Assembly (NCBI RefSeq): GCF_003337175.1
Contig: NZ_NETH01000007.1
Location: 1-58,393 of the forward strand
Length of the DNA: 58,393 nt
Reading direction: 5' to 3'
Source: Streptococcus gallolyticus
GTDB taxonomy: Bacteria > Bacillota > Bacilli > Lactobacillales > Streptococcaceae
The translations under genes and the position numbers were made by a program. Below the pieces are notes generated by a model, which worked only from the letters and a program-made list of their open reading frames with translations, did no database searches and was not told the origin of the DNA. This document shows, piece after piece, positions 26,039 through 35,435 of the stretch. The stretch's first letter is position 1, and each line of letters starts with the position of its first letter.

Positions 26039-27034
26039 CTATTCCCAATTTGGAAAACCTTTTGGTAATAACTTAATTAACCAAAACAAATTATAGTAAG
26101 ATTTCCTAAATAAATTAATCATTTTGCCAGCTTTACCTAGTTCACAAGCACCTTGATAAATATCATAAGAATCTTTTTTTATCCTATTATCATAATCTTT
26201 CAAAGCAGATAAATTAGCTTTGGTGGTTGGTAATAGTAAAAAGGTTTTAAAGATATTAACATATGAAATCGAAACGCGCCTTAAAATATAGCTTGCATTT
26301 TGACTTGTCTTATGAGCTTCGTAAAAACACAATAATTGCTCAAAGACAGTGATATTTTGTTGAATATTCTTAATACGTGACTCTCGACTCACACTTTGCC
26401 CATCTCGCCCTAATCGATAATAATAAACCGAGTGATTCATAAATTCAATCGTTTTAGCAACTGCAAATGGATAAGTGGCAAAAATTTGATCTGTATAGAG
26501 CAACTGTTCTGGTAAAGTTAACTTTATCTGATGTAATAGGTCTGTTCGGTAGGACAGAGACCACATACCAAGTAAAGGCATAGGCATTTCTTGAATACGC
26601 TGTAATTTACCATACTCAACATCTGGATATTCTTTTAAAATTTCGACATTGCTATCATCATAAAATTTTACAAAGTTAGTAACAACAACATCGGCTTTAG
26701 TATTGGCCAAATCTTCCAACCAAGCATCTAGATGGTCAGTATGAAACCAATCATCCCCATCTAAAAGTTTAAAGTAATGTCCTGTTGCTTTAGATAAGCT
26801 ATAATTCACCGTTGAACCGTAGCCACCATTTTCCTTATGGACAGGAATGATACTATTTGGAAACCTATCAGCATACTTTTGAGCAATTTTTAAGGTATCA
26901 TCCTGTCCGCCATCATCAACAATAAATATTTCTAGTTGATCAATATATTTTGAATTTGTTAACTTATCTAAAGCTTCATCGATATAATTTTGGACATTGT
27001 ATGCTGCGATTGATATTGTTAAGAGTTTTTCCAT
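26039..27034 (-). CDS. Family 2 glycosyltransferase of the capsule cluster
   Basis: A 331-aa GT-A enzyme. LTISIAAYNVQNYIDEALD opens the nucleotide-sugar fold, IVDDGGQDDT (from 38) is the first Asp pair, and KLLDGDDWFHTDHL holds the DxD-like metal site. The C-terminal third may be helical and membrane-associated. The donor sugar cannot be read from sequence. Because glf is in the operon, this transferase is one candidate for adding galactofuranose. Confidence 0.85.
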   Translation of the reverse strand: MEKLLTISIAAYNVQNYIDEALDKLTNSKYIDQLEIFIVDDGGQDDTLKIAQKYADRFPNSIIPVHKENGGYGSTVNYSLSKATGHYFKLLDGDDWFHTDHLDAWLEDLANTKADVVVTNFVKFYDDSNVEILKEYPDVEYGKLQRIQEMPMPLLGMWSLSYRTDLLHQIKLTLPEQLLYTDQIFATYPFAVAKTIEFMNHSVYYYRLGRDGQSVSRESRIKNIQQNITVFEQLLCFYEAHKTSQNASYILRRVSISYVNIFKTFLLLPTTKANLSALKDYDNRIKKDSYDIYQGACELGKAGKMINLFRKSYYNLFWLIKLLPKGFPNWE

Positions 27035-27049
27035 ATTTTCTTTCGTTTC

Positions 27050-27871
27050 CTACCTTACTACTTTAATTCTATGCCCCACACGTTCACTTTCTGGTGGTAA
27101 CTGCATATAGTCACCATAAAGTGCAGTTTGCAAAGCATGGCTATTTTCAGGAATATTTACCTTAATACCTTCAAAATAGGCTTTCTGAGGTGTCCCAAAA
27201 TAAGCTTTTGGCACAACCTCTCTTTCACGATAGCGCCCTAAAAGGTTTCCAGCATACATAGCAGAATCAAAATCATAGCTTCTCAAGGTTTCTTCCATTT
27301 TTTCCAAAACTTTTGGTGTACTGATTAACCTATGTAACGGTAAGTGACGACAAATGCCTAAGATGATTCTTTCTTTAAGTGGACGTTTACGATTAGCATC
27401 TACCTGTGTTTTAATATTAGCAACTTGAACCAAGTAACGATAAAAAAGAATCTTTTTCATATGTTTATGTCTAAGATTTTCTTCTGTCGGTAGACCATCT
27501 AAAGGAAAAACATCTATCCATATATTTGAACGACGTGGGGTTTCTGTTAAGTAAATATCAACTTCTGTACTCTTATCAACCAATTGAGACATATTGAATT
27601 TCCAATTAGGATCTGTGTGGCGATTAATCAAAAAATAATGTGCTGGTAATTCAGTTCTACAAATTTCCAAAAATTTGTCATAATCTGCACGTGGCATACC
27701 TAAATCAATATCATCATCCCAAGGAATAAATCCTTCATGACGAAGGACACCAATCAAAGAACCACCTGTAAAATAGTATCTTAGAGAATGTTTTTCACAT
27801 AAATTAATATAAAATTGTAAAATTGATAAAATTCTTTCGTGCACTAATTGTAACTCATTCTTACTATTCAT
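27050..27871 (-). CDS. LicD-family phosphotransferase (predicted ribitol-phosphate transfer)
   Basis: A 273-aa LicD-family protein with the core YYFTGGSLIGVLRHEGFIPW and the acidic motif DDDID (52-56) followed by LGMPRADYDKF. LicD enzymes move phosphorylated alcohols from CDP carriers, classically phosphocholine. The related fukutin family uses CDP-ribitol. No lic genes for CDP-choline are here, whereas tarI and tarJ make CDP-ribitol in the same operon, so ribitol-5-phosphate is the inferred cargo. A 166-bp gap separates it from glf. Confidence 0.85.
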   Translation of the reverse strand: MNSKNELQLVHERILSILQFYINLCEKHSLRYYFTGGSLIGVLRHEGFIPWDDDIDLGMPRADYDKFLEICRTELPAHYFLINRHTDPNWKFNMSQLVDKSTEVDIYLTETPRRSNIWIDVFPLDGLPTEENLRHKHMKKILFYRYLVQVANIKTQVDANRKRPLKERIILGICRHLPLHRLISTPKVLEKMEETLRSYDFDSAMYAGNLLGRYREREVVPKAYFGTPQKAYFEGIKVNIPENSHALQTALYGDYMQLPPESERVGHRIKVVR

Positions 27872-28037
27872 TTAAAAAATAACCTTTCATAGTATATCTA
27901 CAATAAAATTTTAGCTGAAGTACCCTTACATAAGTTTTATGGCTACTAACATTGCAAGTAGGACGGACTAGTTAACTACTTATGGCCATAAAAATGAGCA
28001 AAGTATTTTCGTGAATGACATTAAGAAGATTTATTGT
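27872..28037. other. Non-coding gap inside the capsule operon
   Basis: 166 AT-rich bases between glf and licD, in a cluster whose other genes touch or overlap. I see no promoter or hairpin I trust and no open frame, so this may be scar tissue from a lost gene or an exchange point between serotype cassettes. Confidence 0.4.
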
Positions 28038-29156
28038 TTAATTATTAATCCCTATTTCTCCATGCACACATTCTAAAGCCGCTTCAATGACTTTGTGCAT
28101 GTCATAATAACGATAATGTCCAAGTCGTCCACCAAAAATAACATTTCCTTGAGCTGCAGCGAGTTTCTTATATTCTTGGTAAAGCTTGTTATTACGTTCA
28201 TTATTGACTGGATAATAAGGTTCATCACCTTTTTCCCAAGTTTTAGGATACTCTTTAGTGGTCACAGTCTTATCTTGAGTTCCAAATTCAAAGTGTTTAT
28301 GCTCGATAATACGGGTATATGGTGTTTCAGAATCTGTGTAGTTCACAACAGCATTTCCCTGATAATTGTCCATATTAAGGAGTTCTGTTTCAAAACGAAG
28401 GCTACGGTATTCTAACGCCCCAAGTTGATAATCAAAGAATTGATCAATCATTCCTGTAAAGACAATTTTAGGAAAGTCTCTCAAATAGTCATCTTTGCGA
28501 TCAAAGAAATCTACACCAGTTTCAACATCAATATTGTCATGTGCTAGCATTTTTTCAATGATTTGTGTGTAACCACCGATTGGAATCCCTTGGTAAGTAT
28601 CATTGAAGTAGTTATTGTCATAAGTCAAACGAACTGGCAAACGACGAATGATGAAGGATGGCAATTCTGTACAAGCTTTCCCCCATTGTTTTTCAGTATA
28701 ATCTTTGATCAGCTTTTCGTAAATGTCTGTTCCGACAAGTGAAATAGCTTGTTCTTCCAAATTTTCAGGCTCTTTTCCGTTAAGAACAGCACGTTGTTCA
28801 TCAATTTTAGCCTGTGCTTCTGCTGGTGTGACAACTCCCCAAAGTTTATTGAAAGTATTCATATTAAAAGGAAGGTTATAAATTTCCCCTTTGTAATTAG
28901 CAATTGGAGAGTTGGTATAGCGATTGAATTCTGCAAACTGATTGATGTAATTCCAAATTTCTTTGTTAGAAGTATGGAAAATATGCGCTCCGTATTCGTG
29001 CACTTGAATACCGTTTACTTCTTTGGTATAGATATTTCCTGCAACATGGTTGCGTTTTTCAATGACTTTAATCTTTTTTCCTTTTTTAGCAGCTTCGTGT
29101 GCAAAAATTGCACCAAATAGCCCTGAACCGACAACTAAATAATCATAATGTGACAT
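28038..29156 (-). CDS. glf: UDP-galactopyranose mutase
   Basis: A flavoenzyme that converts UDP-galactopyranose to UDP-galactofuranose. The 372-aa product has the FAD-binding start YLVVGSGLFGAIFAHEA (6-21), EKRNHVAGNIYT, HEYGAHIFHT, and the substrate region with KQWGKACTELPSFIIRRLPVR. The C-terminus carries GGRLGHYRYYDMHKVIEAAL, typical of the family. Its presence predicts galactofuranose in the capsule. Confidence 0.96.
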   Translation of the reverse strand: MSHYDYLVVGSGLFGAIFAHEAAKKGKKIKVIEKRNHVAGNIYTKEVNGIQVHEYGAHIFHTSNKEIWNYINQFAEFNRYTNSPIANYKGEIYNLPFNMNTFNKLWGVVTPAEAQAKIDEQRAVLNGKEPENLEEQAISLVGTDIYEKLIKDYTEKQWGKACTELPSFIIRRLPVRLTYDNNYFNDTYQGIPIGGYTQIIEKMLAHDNIDVETGVDFFDRKDDYLRDFPKIVFTGMIDQFFDYQLGALEYRSLRFETELLNMDNYQGNAVVNYTDSETPYTRIIEHKHFEFGTQDKTVTTKEYPKTWEKGDEPYYPVNNERNNKLYQEYKKLAAAQGNVIFGGRLGHYRYYDMHKVIEAALECVHGEIGINN

Positions 29157-29164
29157 AACCCCTC

Positions 29165-30628
29165 CTATTTTTTTATATAACGTAGTAAGTACATCATAAA
29201 CTCCTCTTTCAGTAATAGCCCTACTAAACCGTAAGTCAGCCCAAAAATAATAGCCGAGACAGCTAGTACTATAAAGAGAGATGATATATTACTAATAAAT
29301 AATGTATTTGCTATTAAAACCAAAATAGTTGCTACTAAAGTAGATATGATATTTTTATACAGTTTAACATTAACTATTATTTCTTTCAAAAAATCGCGTA
29401 GTACATAGATTTGATAGCTTGTGACAAAAAATTCAGCAACTAAGGTACCAAATGCTGCACCTGAAGATCCAAATCTAGGAATAAAAATAGCATTTATGAC
29501 GAGATTGACAACTGCACCAAGGAAAACAGAATTTAAAACATCGTTTTCCCTATCCATTGGGACTAATATTTGAATACCTAATAAGTTTGAAATGCCTATT
29601 AAGAAAAGGGTAGGCATGATAATTTGCATAGGCAGGATAGAACCTGTGTAAGCAGCGCCTGACAAAAAATAAATCCCTTCCTTGGCAAAAACCGTAAAAT
29701 ACACCCATAGAGGGATTGATACAAAACAGACAAATTGCAAAGAGCGAACGGTTAACTCTTTAAATGCTTTAGTCTTTCCTTCCTTAATATAAAAAGATAG
29801 TCTAGGAAGAAGAACCGCTCCCATAGATGTTACTAAACTAACAAGTATTGTTTTTATTTTTACAGCAGCATTATAATACCCTACTGCCTCATCACCCTTC
29901 ATAAAACCAAGCATTACTGAGTCAAGATTAGTGTATACAGTCGTTGAGATAGTCATCATAAAAAAACTAAAGATCGGTTTTATATGTTGGCGAAGGTTCA
30001 TATTAGGATACCATTTGAGATTAAGGAAACGCCGCAAGTTAATAAAGTTAAAGAAGTTAGACCCGACACTTGCTAAGATAGTAATTGCACCGTAAATAAC
30101 ATAGTCACTTTTTTGATGTACCATCAAAAACATTAAAACAAGTGATACTAATTTCAGAAAAATCGACCTGATAGTGATATAAGAATACTGCTCCAATCCT
30201 TTATATAACCACTCACAACCAATCAAATTAAAAACCAGAGTAGCAATATTAATCATAAATAGAAGCCTATCTTGAGCCATGCGAGGCACTAGGATTATGG
30301 CAAGAATATAAACAAGCAATGATAATCCCATCGCAATGGCATTTATCACCATAATTTCTTGAACCGTTTTTGATAACTTAGCTCGATCATCTCTAACTTT
30401 AGCACATATTCTAATACCATAGGTTGGAATTCCTAACATTCCAACCATTGAAAAATAGGATACTATTGATGTTGCAAAAGCAACTTTACCTGTTCCTATA
30501 GGTAAAAGAACACGTGAGACATACGGAAAAGTTATCAATGGAAAAATAAAATTTGACATCGTTAAAACAAAATTCATTGCTATGTTCCATTTTACCGAGA
30601 CTACTTTTTTATCTAAACCTTTTATCAC
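29165..30628 (-). CDS. wzx: Capsule repeat-unit flippase (Wzx)
   Basis: A 487-aa MATE/MurJ-type (polysaccharide synthase) protein with about 12-14 membrane helices. It opens with the family segment NFIFPLITFPYVSRVLLPIG and has a late LVPMDRENDVLNSVFLGAVVN loop. Wzx moves the lipid-linked repeat unit across the membrane for Wzy. The start is a GTG that overlaps the upstream stop by four bases (GTGA). Confidence 0.92.
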   Translation of the reverse strand: MIKGLDKKVVSVKWNIAMNFVLTMSNFIFPLITFPYVSRVLLPIGTGKVAFATSIVSYFSMVGMLGIPTYGIRICAKVRDDRAKLSKTVQEIMVINAIAMGLSLLVYILAIILVPRMAQDRLLFMINIATLVFNLIGCEWLYKGLEQYSYITIRSIFLKLVSLVLMFLMVHQKSDYVIYGAITILASVGSNFFNFINLRRFLNLKWYPNMNLRQHIKPIFSFFMMTISTTVYTNLDSVMLGFMKGDEAVGYYNAAVKIKTILVSLVTSMGAVLLPRLSFYIKEGKTKAFKELTVRSLQFVCFVSIPLWVYFTVFAKEGIYFLSGAAYTGSILPMQIIMPTLFLIGISNLLGIQILVPMDRENDVLNSVFLGAVVNLVINAIFIPRFGSSGAAFGTLVAEFFVTSYQIYVLRDFLKEIIVNVKLYKNIISTLVATILVLIANTLFISNISSLFIVLAVSAIIFGLTYGLVGLLLKEEFMMYLLRYIKK

Positions 30629-31821
30629 TTTATCATCGATTCTTTCTTAATTTTACTAATAAACAATCCTTCATATTCATCAACAATAAAATCCCAACTA
30701 AAGCGTTCTTGGACTTGTTTTGTTGATAATCTGTCTAACGCGTTAATTTGTTCTTGTGATAAAGTTTCAGCTTCCTCAATAACATTGTGAAGATTAGCTT
30801 TATCCCAATAAATTGCTCCATTTTCACCAACTTCTTTATTAAAGCCTACATTTAATAAAAGATTTAATTTAGTTGAAGATAGTGCTTCTAACAATGATGG
30901 ATTAGTTCCACCAACTTCATGACCGTGGAAGTAAGCAAATGCATTTTCACGAATATATTTGAGAAGTTCTTGATTATAAACAGTTCCTACAAATTTGATG
31001 CGAGAGTCTTTGTCAAAACCTGTTTCTTTCTTCAGTCTTTCGTAAAAGGCATTTTGTTCAACATTAGTCACCAATACAAAATCTTTTTTTGTATTTGACT
31101 TCATAAACTCTCGAAGCATGGCCTCATAGTTATTTTCTGGAACGAATCGCCCAACAACAAGGTAATAATCATTCTCTGAAACACCCTTTTCCGAAAACCA
31201 TTCACGTACGACACGATCTTTTGAAGAGAGATTAGATTTTTCAAGCTCTGTTCCATAAGCAATGTAAGTCGTCTTTGGTGAATATTTTTTATAGTCATTT
31301 TGGATATATGCTTCAATATTCTTACTATCACATACTAATAAGTCAGCATGTTTAACCATCAATGATTCAGAAACTTTCCAATAACGACGAACAGGAGCGC
31401 TCCATTTTTGACGCTTCCATTCATGTCCATCTGGATTAACCAATAATTGACCACCGATAGCGTGGATTTGCTTTTTAAAGTAATTAATAAATGGTCCGAT
31501 ACGACACGCTAAAACATAAAAGATTGGATTAACATCTCCATTTTCTTTTGCGATTTCAATTGATTTATTTAGAGCAGCCAGGTCATAGGCAATTGCTCGT
31601 GCAGGTCCAATATTTGGCACATCAATATTAAAACAAGTTGCTCCATTATGTTCAAAAATATCATCTGTGATATTTGACTTAGCAGAGTTTTCTCGCATAC
31701 ACGCTACATAATATGTAATCGTGTTATCTTTTTGTTTTTCGGTTAGCTTTTCTACAAAGGTTTCAAAGCCACCATATTTAGCAGGTATCCCTTTAGAACC
31801 TATGATATAGACAGTTTTCAT
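30625..31821 (-). CDS. Rhamnosyltransferase (Cps2T/WchF-like, DUF1972)
   Basis: A 398-aa GT-B enzyme with the N-terminal DUF1972 start TVYIIGSKGIPAKYGGFETFVEKL and the family segment VNPDGHEWKRQKWSAPVR. The C-terminal donor domain contains VVGRFVPENNYEAMLREF and HGHEVGGTNPSLLEAL. Members in pneumococcus are beta-1,4-L-rhamnosyltransferases that add the second sugar to the CpsE product. dTDP-rhamnose genes are not in this window and must lie elsewhere. Confidence 0.88.
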   Translation of the reverse strand: MKTVYIIGSKGIPAKYGGFETFVEKLTEKQKDNTITYYVACMRENSAKSNITDDIFEHNGATCFNIDVPNIGPARAIAYDLAALNKSIEIAKENGDVNPIFYVLACRIGPFINYFKKQIHAIGGQLLVNPDGHEWKRQKWSAPVRRYWKVSESLMVKHADLLVCDSKNIEAYIQNDYKKYSPKTTYIAYGTELEKSNLSSKDRVVREWFSEKGVSENDYYLVVGRFVPENNYEAMLREFMKSNTKKDFVLVTNVEQNAFYERLKKETGFDKDSRIKFVGTVYNQELLKYIRENAFAYFHGHEVGGTNPSLLEALSSTKLNLLLNVGFNKEVGENGAIYWDKANLHNVIEEAETLSQEQINALDRLSTKQVQERFSWDFIVDEYEGLFISKIKKESMIK

Positions 31822-31853
31822 TTCTTTCTCCTAGTCCATAATTAAAAGAGGTA

Positions 31854-33230
31854 CTATCGGCTTCCCTCTCTTTTTAGTACGACTGCAAATGTTTTGGCAA
31901 TAATCTTGATATCTTCACTGATGCTCCAGTTTTGGATATACTTCATATCAAGTGCCACTACTTCTTCAAAGTCCTTAATGTCGCTTCTACCACTAACTTG
32001 CCAGAGTCCTGTAATGCCTGGTTTGGTTGTCAAACGTTTAAAGTGATGTAGTTCATATTTTGCATACTCGTCAAGCGTTGGTGGGCGGGTACCGACAAAT
32101 GACATTTCTCCTTTTAGGACATTCCAAAATTGTGGAAATTCATCCAATGACCAATCTCTTAATTTGTGTCCAAATGGGAAGATTCGAGGATCGTCTTCCA
32201 TTTTAAACATCAAATCTGTCTCAAGGTCATTTTTGGCAAGCAATTCGTTTTTATGCTTTTCAGCATCAACATACATGCTTCTAAACTTGTAAATCTCAAA
32301 GACTTTACCATTTCTACCAACCCGTTTTTGAGGAAAAATCAAAGGACCTGGCGCCTGCTTCTTAACGATCGGTGCAATGACAAGTGCAATAAGACCAGTA
32401 ATCACTAAACCAACTAGAGCGATTACCACATCCATTAGGCGTTTTAAAGCAAGTTGCCTAAATTTGACGATATTGAAGGCTGTTGTTATAAATGTCGTGT
32501 TTCCAACTTTTTTGAGAATACTATCACCAACGTAAAAGTCTGAATAATTCCCAATAGCTACTGTGGTGGGAATGCCCAGTAATTTTAAGCAATCGGCGAA
32601 TTCTGAAAAATCATCTCGATAATTTTTAAAGACAAATATCTCATCAACTTGATGCGTGGCAACAAAATTTCTAATATCTTCAGCATTTTTTAGGATTGGC
32701 TGAGTTATTTGTGGCTGATCATGGTGACCAATATAAGCAAGGACGTGATAGCCAAAATGACTAAGTTCTTTAATAACGTCGTTGCCACTTGTAAAGTCTG
32801 TAGCAACCAGAATCTGCCTTAAATCTCTGATATGATTTTTAAAAAAAGCTTTAACCAGAAGACGGCCTATAAAGACAAACACGATCACAAGACCAAAGAG
32901 CTGTAATAGAAAGAAATAAGATAATTGTGAAATATCATGGATAAAGCGAAACTTGCCTAGGGTTAGCACGAAAGTAAACAATACTAAAACCTTTCCCCCA
33001 TACAGTATGCTTGCCTTTAATTCTTTTAAATAGCCACGATTACTAATTGATGAGTATTCATCACTCAAAATACTGACCATGACAATTAAACAGGCGAAAA
33101 TAACGGCAAAGAACTTACTAGCAAAAAGACTGTAGGAATAGAATAAGGCTAAAATGAGGTAGCTAAGTAACAAGGCAAGAATATCTGACAAGAGATAATA
33201 GATTTTTCGTTTTGAATATTCACTATACAT
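31854..33230 (-). CDS. cpsE: Undecaprenyl-phosphate sugar-1-phosphate transferase (CpsE)
   Basis: Starts each repeat unit by placing glucose- or galactose-1-phosphate on undecaprenyl phosphate. The 458-aa product has about four N-terminal membrane helices, a central soluble domain, another helix at KRLMDVVIALVGLVITG, and the catalytic C-terminus with FPQKRVGRNGKVFEIYKFRS, WSLDEFPQFWNVLKGEMSFV and GTRPPTLDEY. Whether Glc or Gal is used cannot be decided by eye. Confidence 0.95.
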   Translation of the reverse strand: MYSEYSKRKIYYLLSDILALLLSYLILALFYSYSLFASKFFAVIFACLIVMVSILSDEYSSISNRGYLKELKASILYGGKVLVLFTFVLTLGKFRFIHDISQLSYFFLLQLFGLVIVFVFIGRLLVKAFFKNHIRDLRQILVATDFTSGNDVIKELSHFGYHVLAYIGHHDQPQITQPILKNAEDIRNFVATHQVDEIFVFKNYRDDFSEFADCLKLLGIPTTVAIGNYSDFYVGDSILKKVGNTTFITTAFNIVKFRQLALKRLMDVVIALVGLVITGLIALVIAPIVKKQAPGPLIFPQKRVGRNGKVFEIYKFRSMYVDAEKHKNELLAKNDLETDLMFKMEDDPRIFPFGHKLRDWSLDEFPQFWNVLKGEMSFVGTRPPTLDEYAKYELHHFKRLTTKPGITGLWQVSGRSDIKDFEEVVALDMKYIQNWSISEDIKIIAKTFAVVLKREGSR

Positions 33231-33276
33231 AAGTATTTATTTACCTAATCTAAGGTAAAGTTACAATTATTTTTAA

Positions 33277-33999
33277 CTACTGAACTTTACCATTTTTTAA
33301 TTTTTCGTCACTTTTTCCATATTGACCATATTTTGCATAGTCACCATATGTCAAATTCCTATCTAAATGGATATCATATTTATTTAGAATAACACCAAGG
33401 AAGGCTGAGCCACTTTGGGTTAGGCTTTCCTTGAGTTTTGTCAGTGCACGGCGTCTAACAGTTCCTGCCTTGGCAACAAGTATGCTCGCATCCGAATAAT
33501 GAGCAAGGATTGCAGCATCAGATACTAAGCCAAGCGGTGGGGTATCAATGATAATATAATCGTAAAGCCCACGAGCAGTCTCAAGCATTGCCTTGAAACG
33601 TTCATTTTGAATCAAGGCTGTGGGATTAGGTGGGACTTGACCCGCAGGAATAACCATTAAATTATCAATCGTTGTATCACAAATGACATCTGATAACTCT
33701 GCATTTCCAGATAAGTAGCTGGTTAGCCCTTGATAAGGTTCACTGGCTTTAAAGGTTCCTGAGATGACAGAATTACGTGTGTCTGCATCAATTAAAAGTG
33801 TCCTAAAACCTGTGCGTGCAAAGGAAATAGCAAGATTAATTGAAGTGGTTGATTTGCCTTCACCTGCTTGATCAGATGTCAATGCGATAACTTTAAAATC
33901 ACGTCCACTAAACTGAATATTCGTACGGATAGAGTTGTAATATTCTTCCGTAGCGTTAACCATTTGTGCTTTAGCTCTTACTAATGCTAATTGTGGCAT
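33277..33999 (-). CDS. cpsD: Capsule tyrosine autokinase (CpsD/Wze)
   Basis: A 240-aa BY-kinase ATPase module. Walker A is TSDQAGEGKSTT (about 41-52), Walker A' is TLLIDADTRNS, and Walker B is YIIIDTPPLGLVSDA. A Tyr-rich tail (YGDYAKYGQYGK, near 216-227) is the autophosphorylation cluster. It works with CpsC as the membrane activator and CpsB as the phosphatase to tune polymer length and wall attachment. Confidence 0.96.
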   Translation of the reverse strand: MPQLALVRAKAQMVNATEEYYNSIRTNIQFSGRDFKVIALTSDQAGEGKSTTSINLAISFARTGFRTLLIDADTRNSVISGTFKASEPYQGLTSYLSGNAELSDVICDTTIDNLMVIPAGQVPPNPTALIQNERFKAMLETARGLYDYIIIDTPPLGLVSDAAILAHYSDASILVAKAGTVRRRALTKLKESLTQSGSAFLGVILNKYDIHLDRNLTYGDYAKYGQYGKSDEKLKNGKVQ

Positions 34000-34011
34000 T
34001 ACATATCCTCC

Positions 34012-34695
34012 TTACAATCGATCAACGTCTGGTACAATGCCTAAAAGGGTCATTCCAAGAACTTCTTCGACATCTTCTGGGCGATAAACATGATCATCAA
34101 GCACCTCAATGATCAGAACGGTAATTACCGCTAAAAAGCCTCCAGCAAGTACCCCAATAAGTGTATTACGTTTGATATTTGGCGATGAAGGTTTACTTGC
34201 AACTCCTGCAGCCTCCAAAGTGGTCACATCATCTACTTTCGTAACAGCTTTAATTTTTTCAGCGGAAATTTCACGAACAGCATTAGCAATCGTTGCTGCC
34301 TCTTGGGCATCGGTGTCTTCGACAGTGATGGAGATGATACGTGTATCCGTCGGAACATTGACAGAAATCATCTTTGATAGTTCCCCAACCGAAAGGGATA
34401 GTTTTTCTTGATTAATGACAGATGATAACACTTCACTTGATTTAATGACTTCTTTATAGTCATTAACAAGGTAAGAGCCTGCCTGCAATTCTTGAGTCAG
34501 ACTATCACTGCTCTGACTCACAACATAAAGGCGGGTTGTCGAAGTGTATTTAGGTTTAATCAAAAAGACACTTCCCAGCAAAGCTACTATCCCAACAGCT
34601 AGAGCAATGAAAATAATGAAAAATTTTCTACTCCAAAGTTTTCTTAGCAAATAGAGCACATCAATCTCAATACTTGCATTATCATTTGAATTCAT
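34012..34695 (-). CDS. cpsC: Capsule chain-length regulator (CpsC/Wzd)
   Basis: A 227-aa Wzz-type protein with two membrane helices (about 23-44 and 178-200) flanking an extracellular domain. The proline-containing segment ASKPSSPNIKRNTLIGVLAG precedes the second helix. A C-terminal cytoplasmic tail activates CpsD. It lies 12 bases before cpsD. Confidence 0.94.
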   Translation of the reverse strand: MNSNDNASIEIDVLYLLRKLWSRKFFIIFIALAVGIVALLGSVFLIKPKYTSTTRLYVVSQSSDSLTQELQAGSYLVNDYKEVIKSSEVLSSVINQEKLSLSVGELSKMISVNVPTDTRIISITVEDTDAQEAATIANAVREISAEKIKAVTKVDDVTTLEAAGVASKPSSPNIKRNTLIGVLAGGFLAVITVLIIEVLDDHVYRPEDVEEVLGMTLLGIVPDVDRL

Positions 34696-34703
34696 ACTAA
34701 CTC

Positions 34704-35435
34704 CTATAAATCTTTATTTTCTAATAAGGTTTGAGGATTTCCCTCGAAAAGAGCATATGCCCTATTTGGTCCAAAATCATTTGTGATAATTTTCCTAGCT
34801 TCGTCCATAAATGGCGGTCTTGGTCCAAGATTATGCATATCGCTTGCGACACAATGAACCAGATTTTTTTCCAAGAAATAACGTGCTCGTTTTTTGAACT
34901 GACGGTATTTATCGCCAAATAATTTTGGTTTGAGAACATGTGAGCTATTAATTTGCGTGTAACACCCCATGTTAATCAATTCCTTAACACGTTCTTCATT
35001 AAATTCAAGCGCATTATAACGTTCGATATGAGCAACAACTGGTGTGATTCCAATCATCATCACATTGCTAAGTGCTGTACGAATCTCTTTCCATGGTGTT
35101 GTCATACTAAACTCAATCAACGCAAAACGTGTATCGTTCATTCTTGGAACTTGATGATGTTCCAGTTTTTCCAGAATATCGCTACTATAGTAGAGTTCGC
35201 CACCATATAAAATTTCTAAGCCTTCATATTTGGCTTCAGCAGCTTCTTTGACTTGACTAAAATTAGCAAAAATCTTATCTTCTGGTGTTTCAAACATTCC
35301 TTTGCGACGATGTGACGTTGAGACAATCGTACGCACGCCCTGACGATAACTTTCCCCAATCAAGGCTAAACTTTCTTCAATAGTAGTTGGTCCGTCATCG
35401 ACATCAAAAACAATATGAGAATGAATATCAATCAT
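34704..35435 (-). CDS. cpsB: Capsule tyrosine-protein phosphatase (CpsB/Wzh)
   Basis: A 243-aa PHP-fold metal-dependent phosphatase that dephosphorylates CpsD. It opens with MIDIHSHIVFDVDDGP (metal-binding HxH and Asp). Later metal ligands are in VAHIERYNAL and CVASDMHNLGPRPP. It starts directly after the cpsA stop, so the two are translationally close. Confidence 0.96.
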   Translation of the reverse strand: MIDIHSHIVFDVDDGPTTIEESLALIGESYRQGVRTIVSTSHRRKGMFETPEDKIFANFSQVKEAAEAKYEGLEILYGGELYYSSDILEKLEHHQVPRMNDTRFALIEFSMTTPWKEIRTALSNVMMIGITPVVAHIERYNALEFNEERVKELINMGCYTQINSSHVLKPKLFGDKYRQFKKRARYFLEKNLVHCVASDMHNLGPRPPFMDEARKIITNDFGPNRAYALFEGNPQTLLENKDL

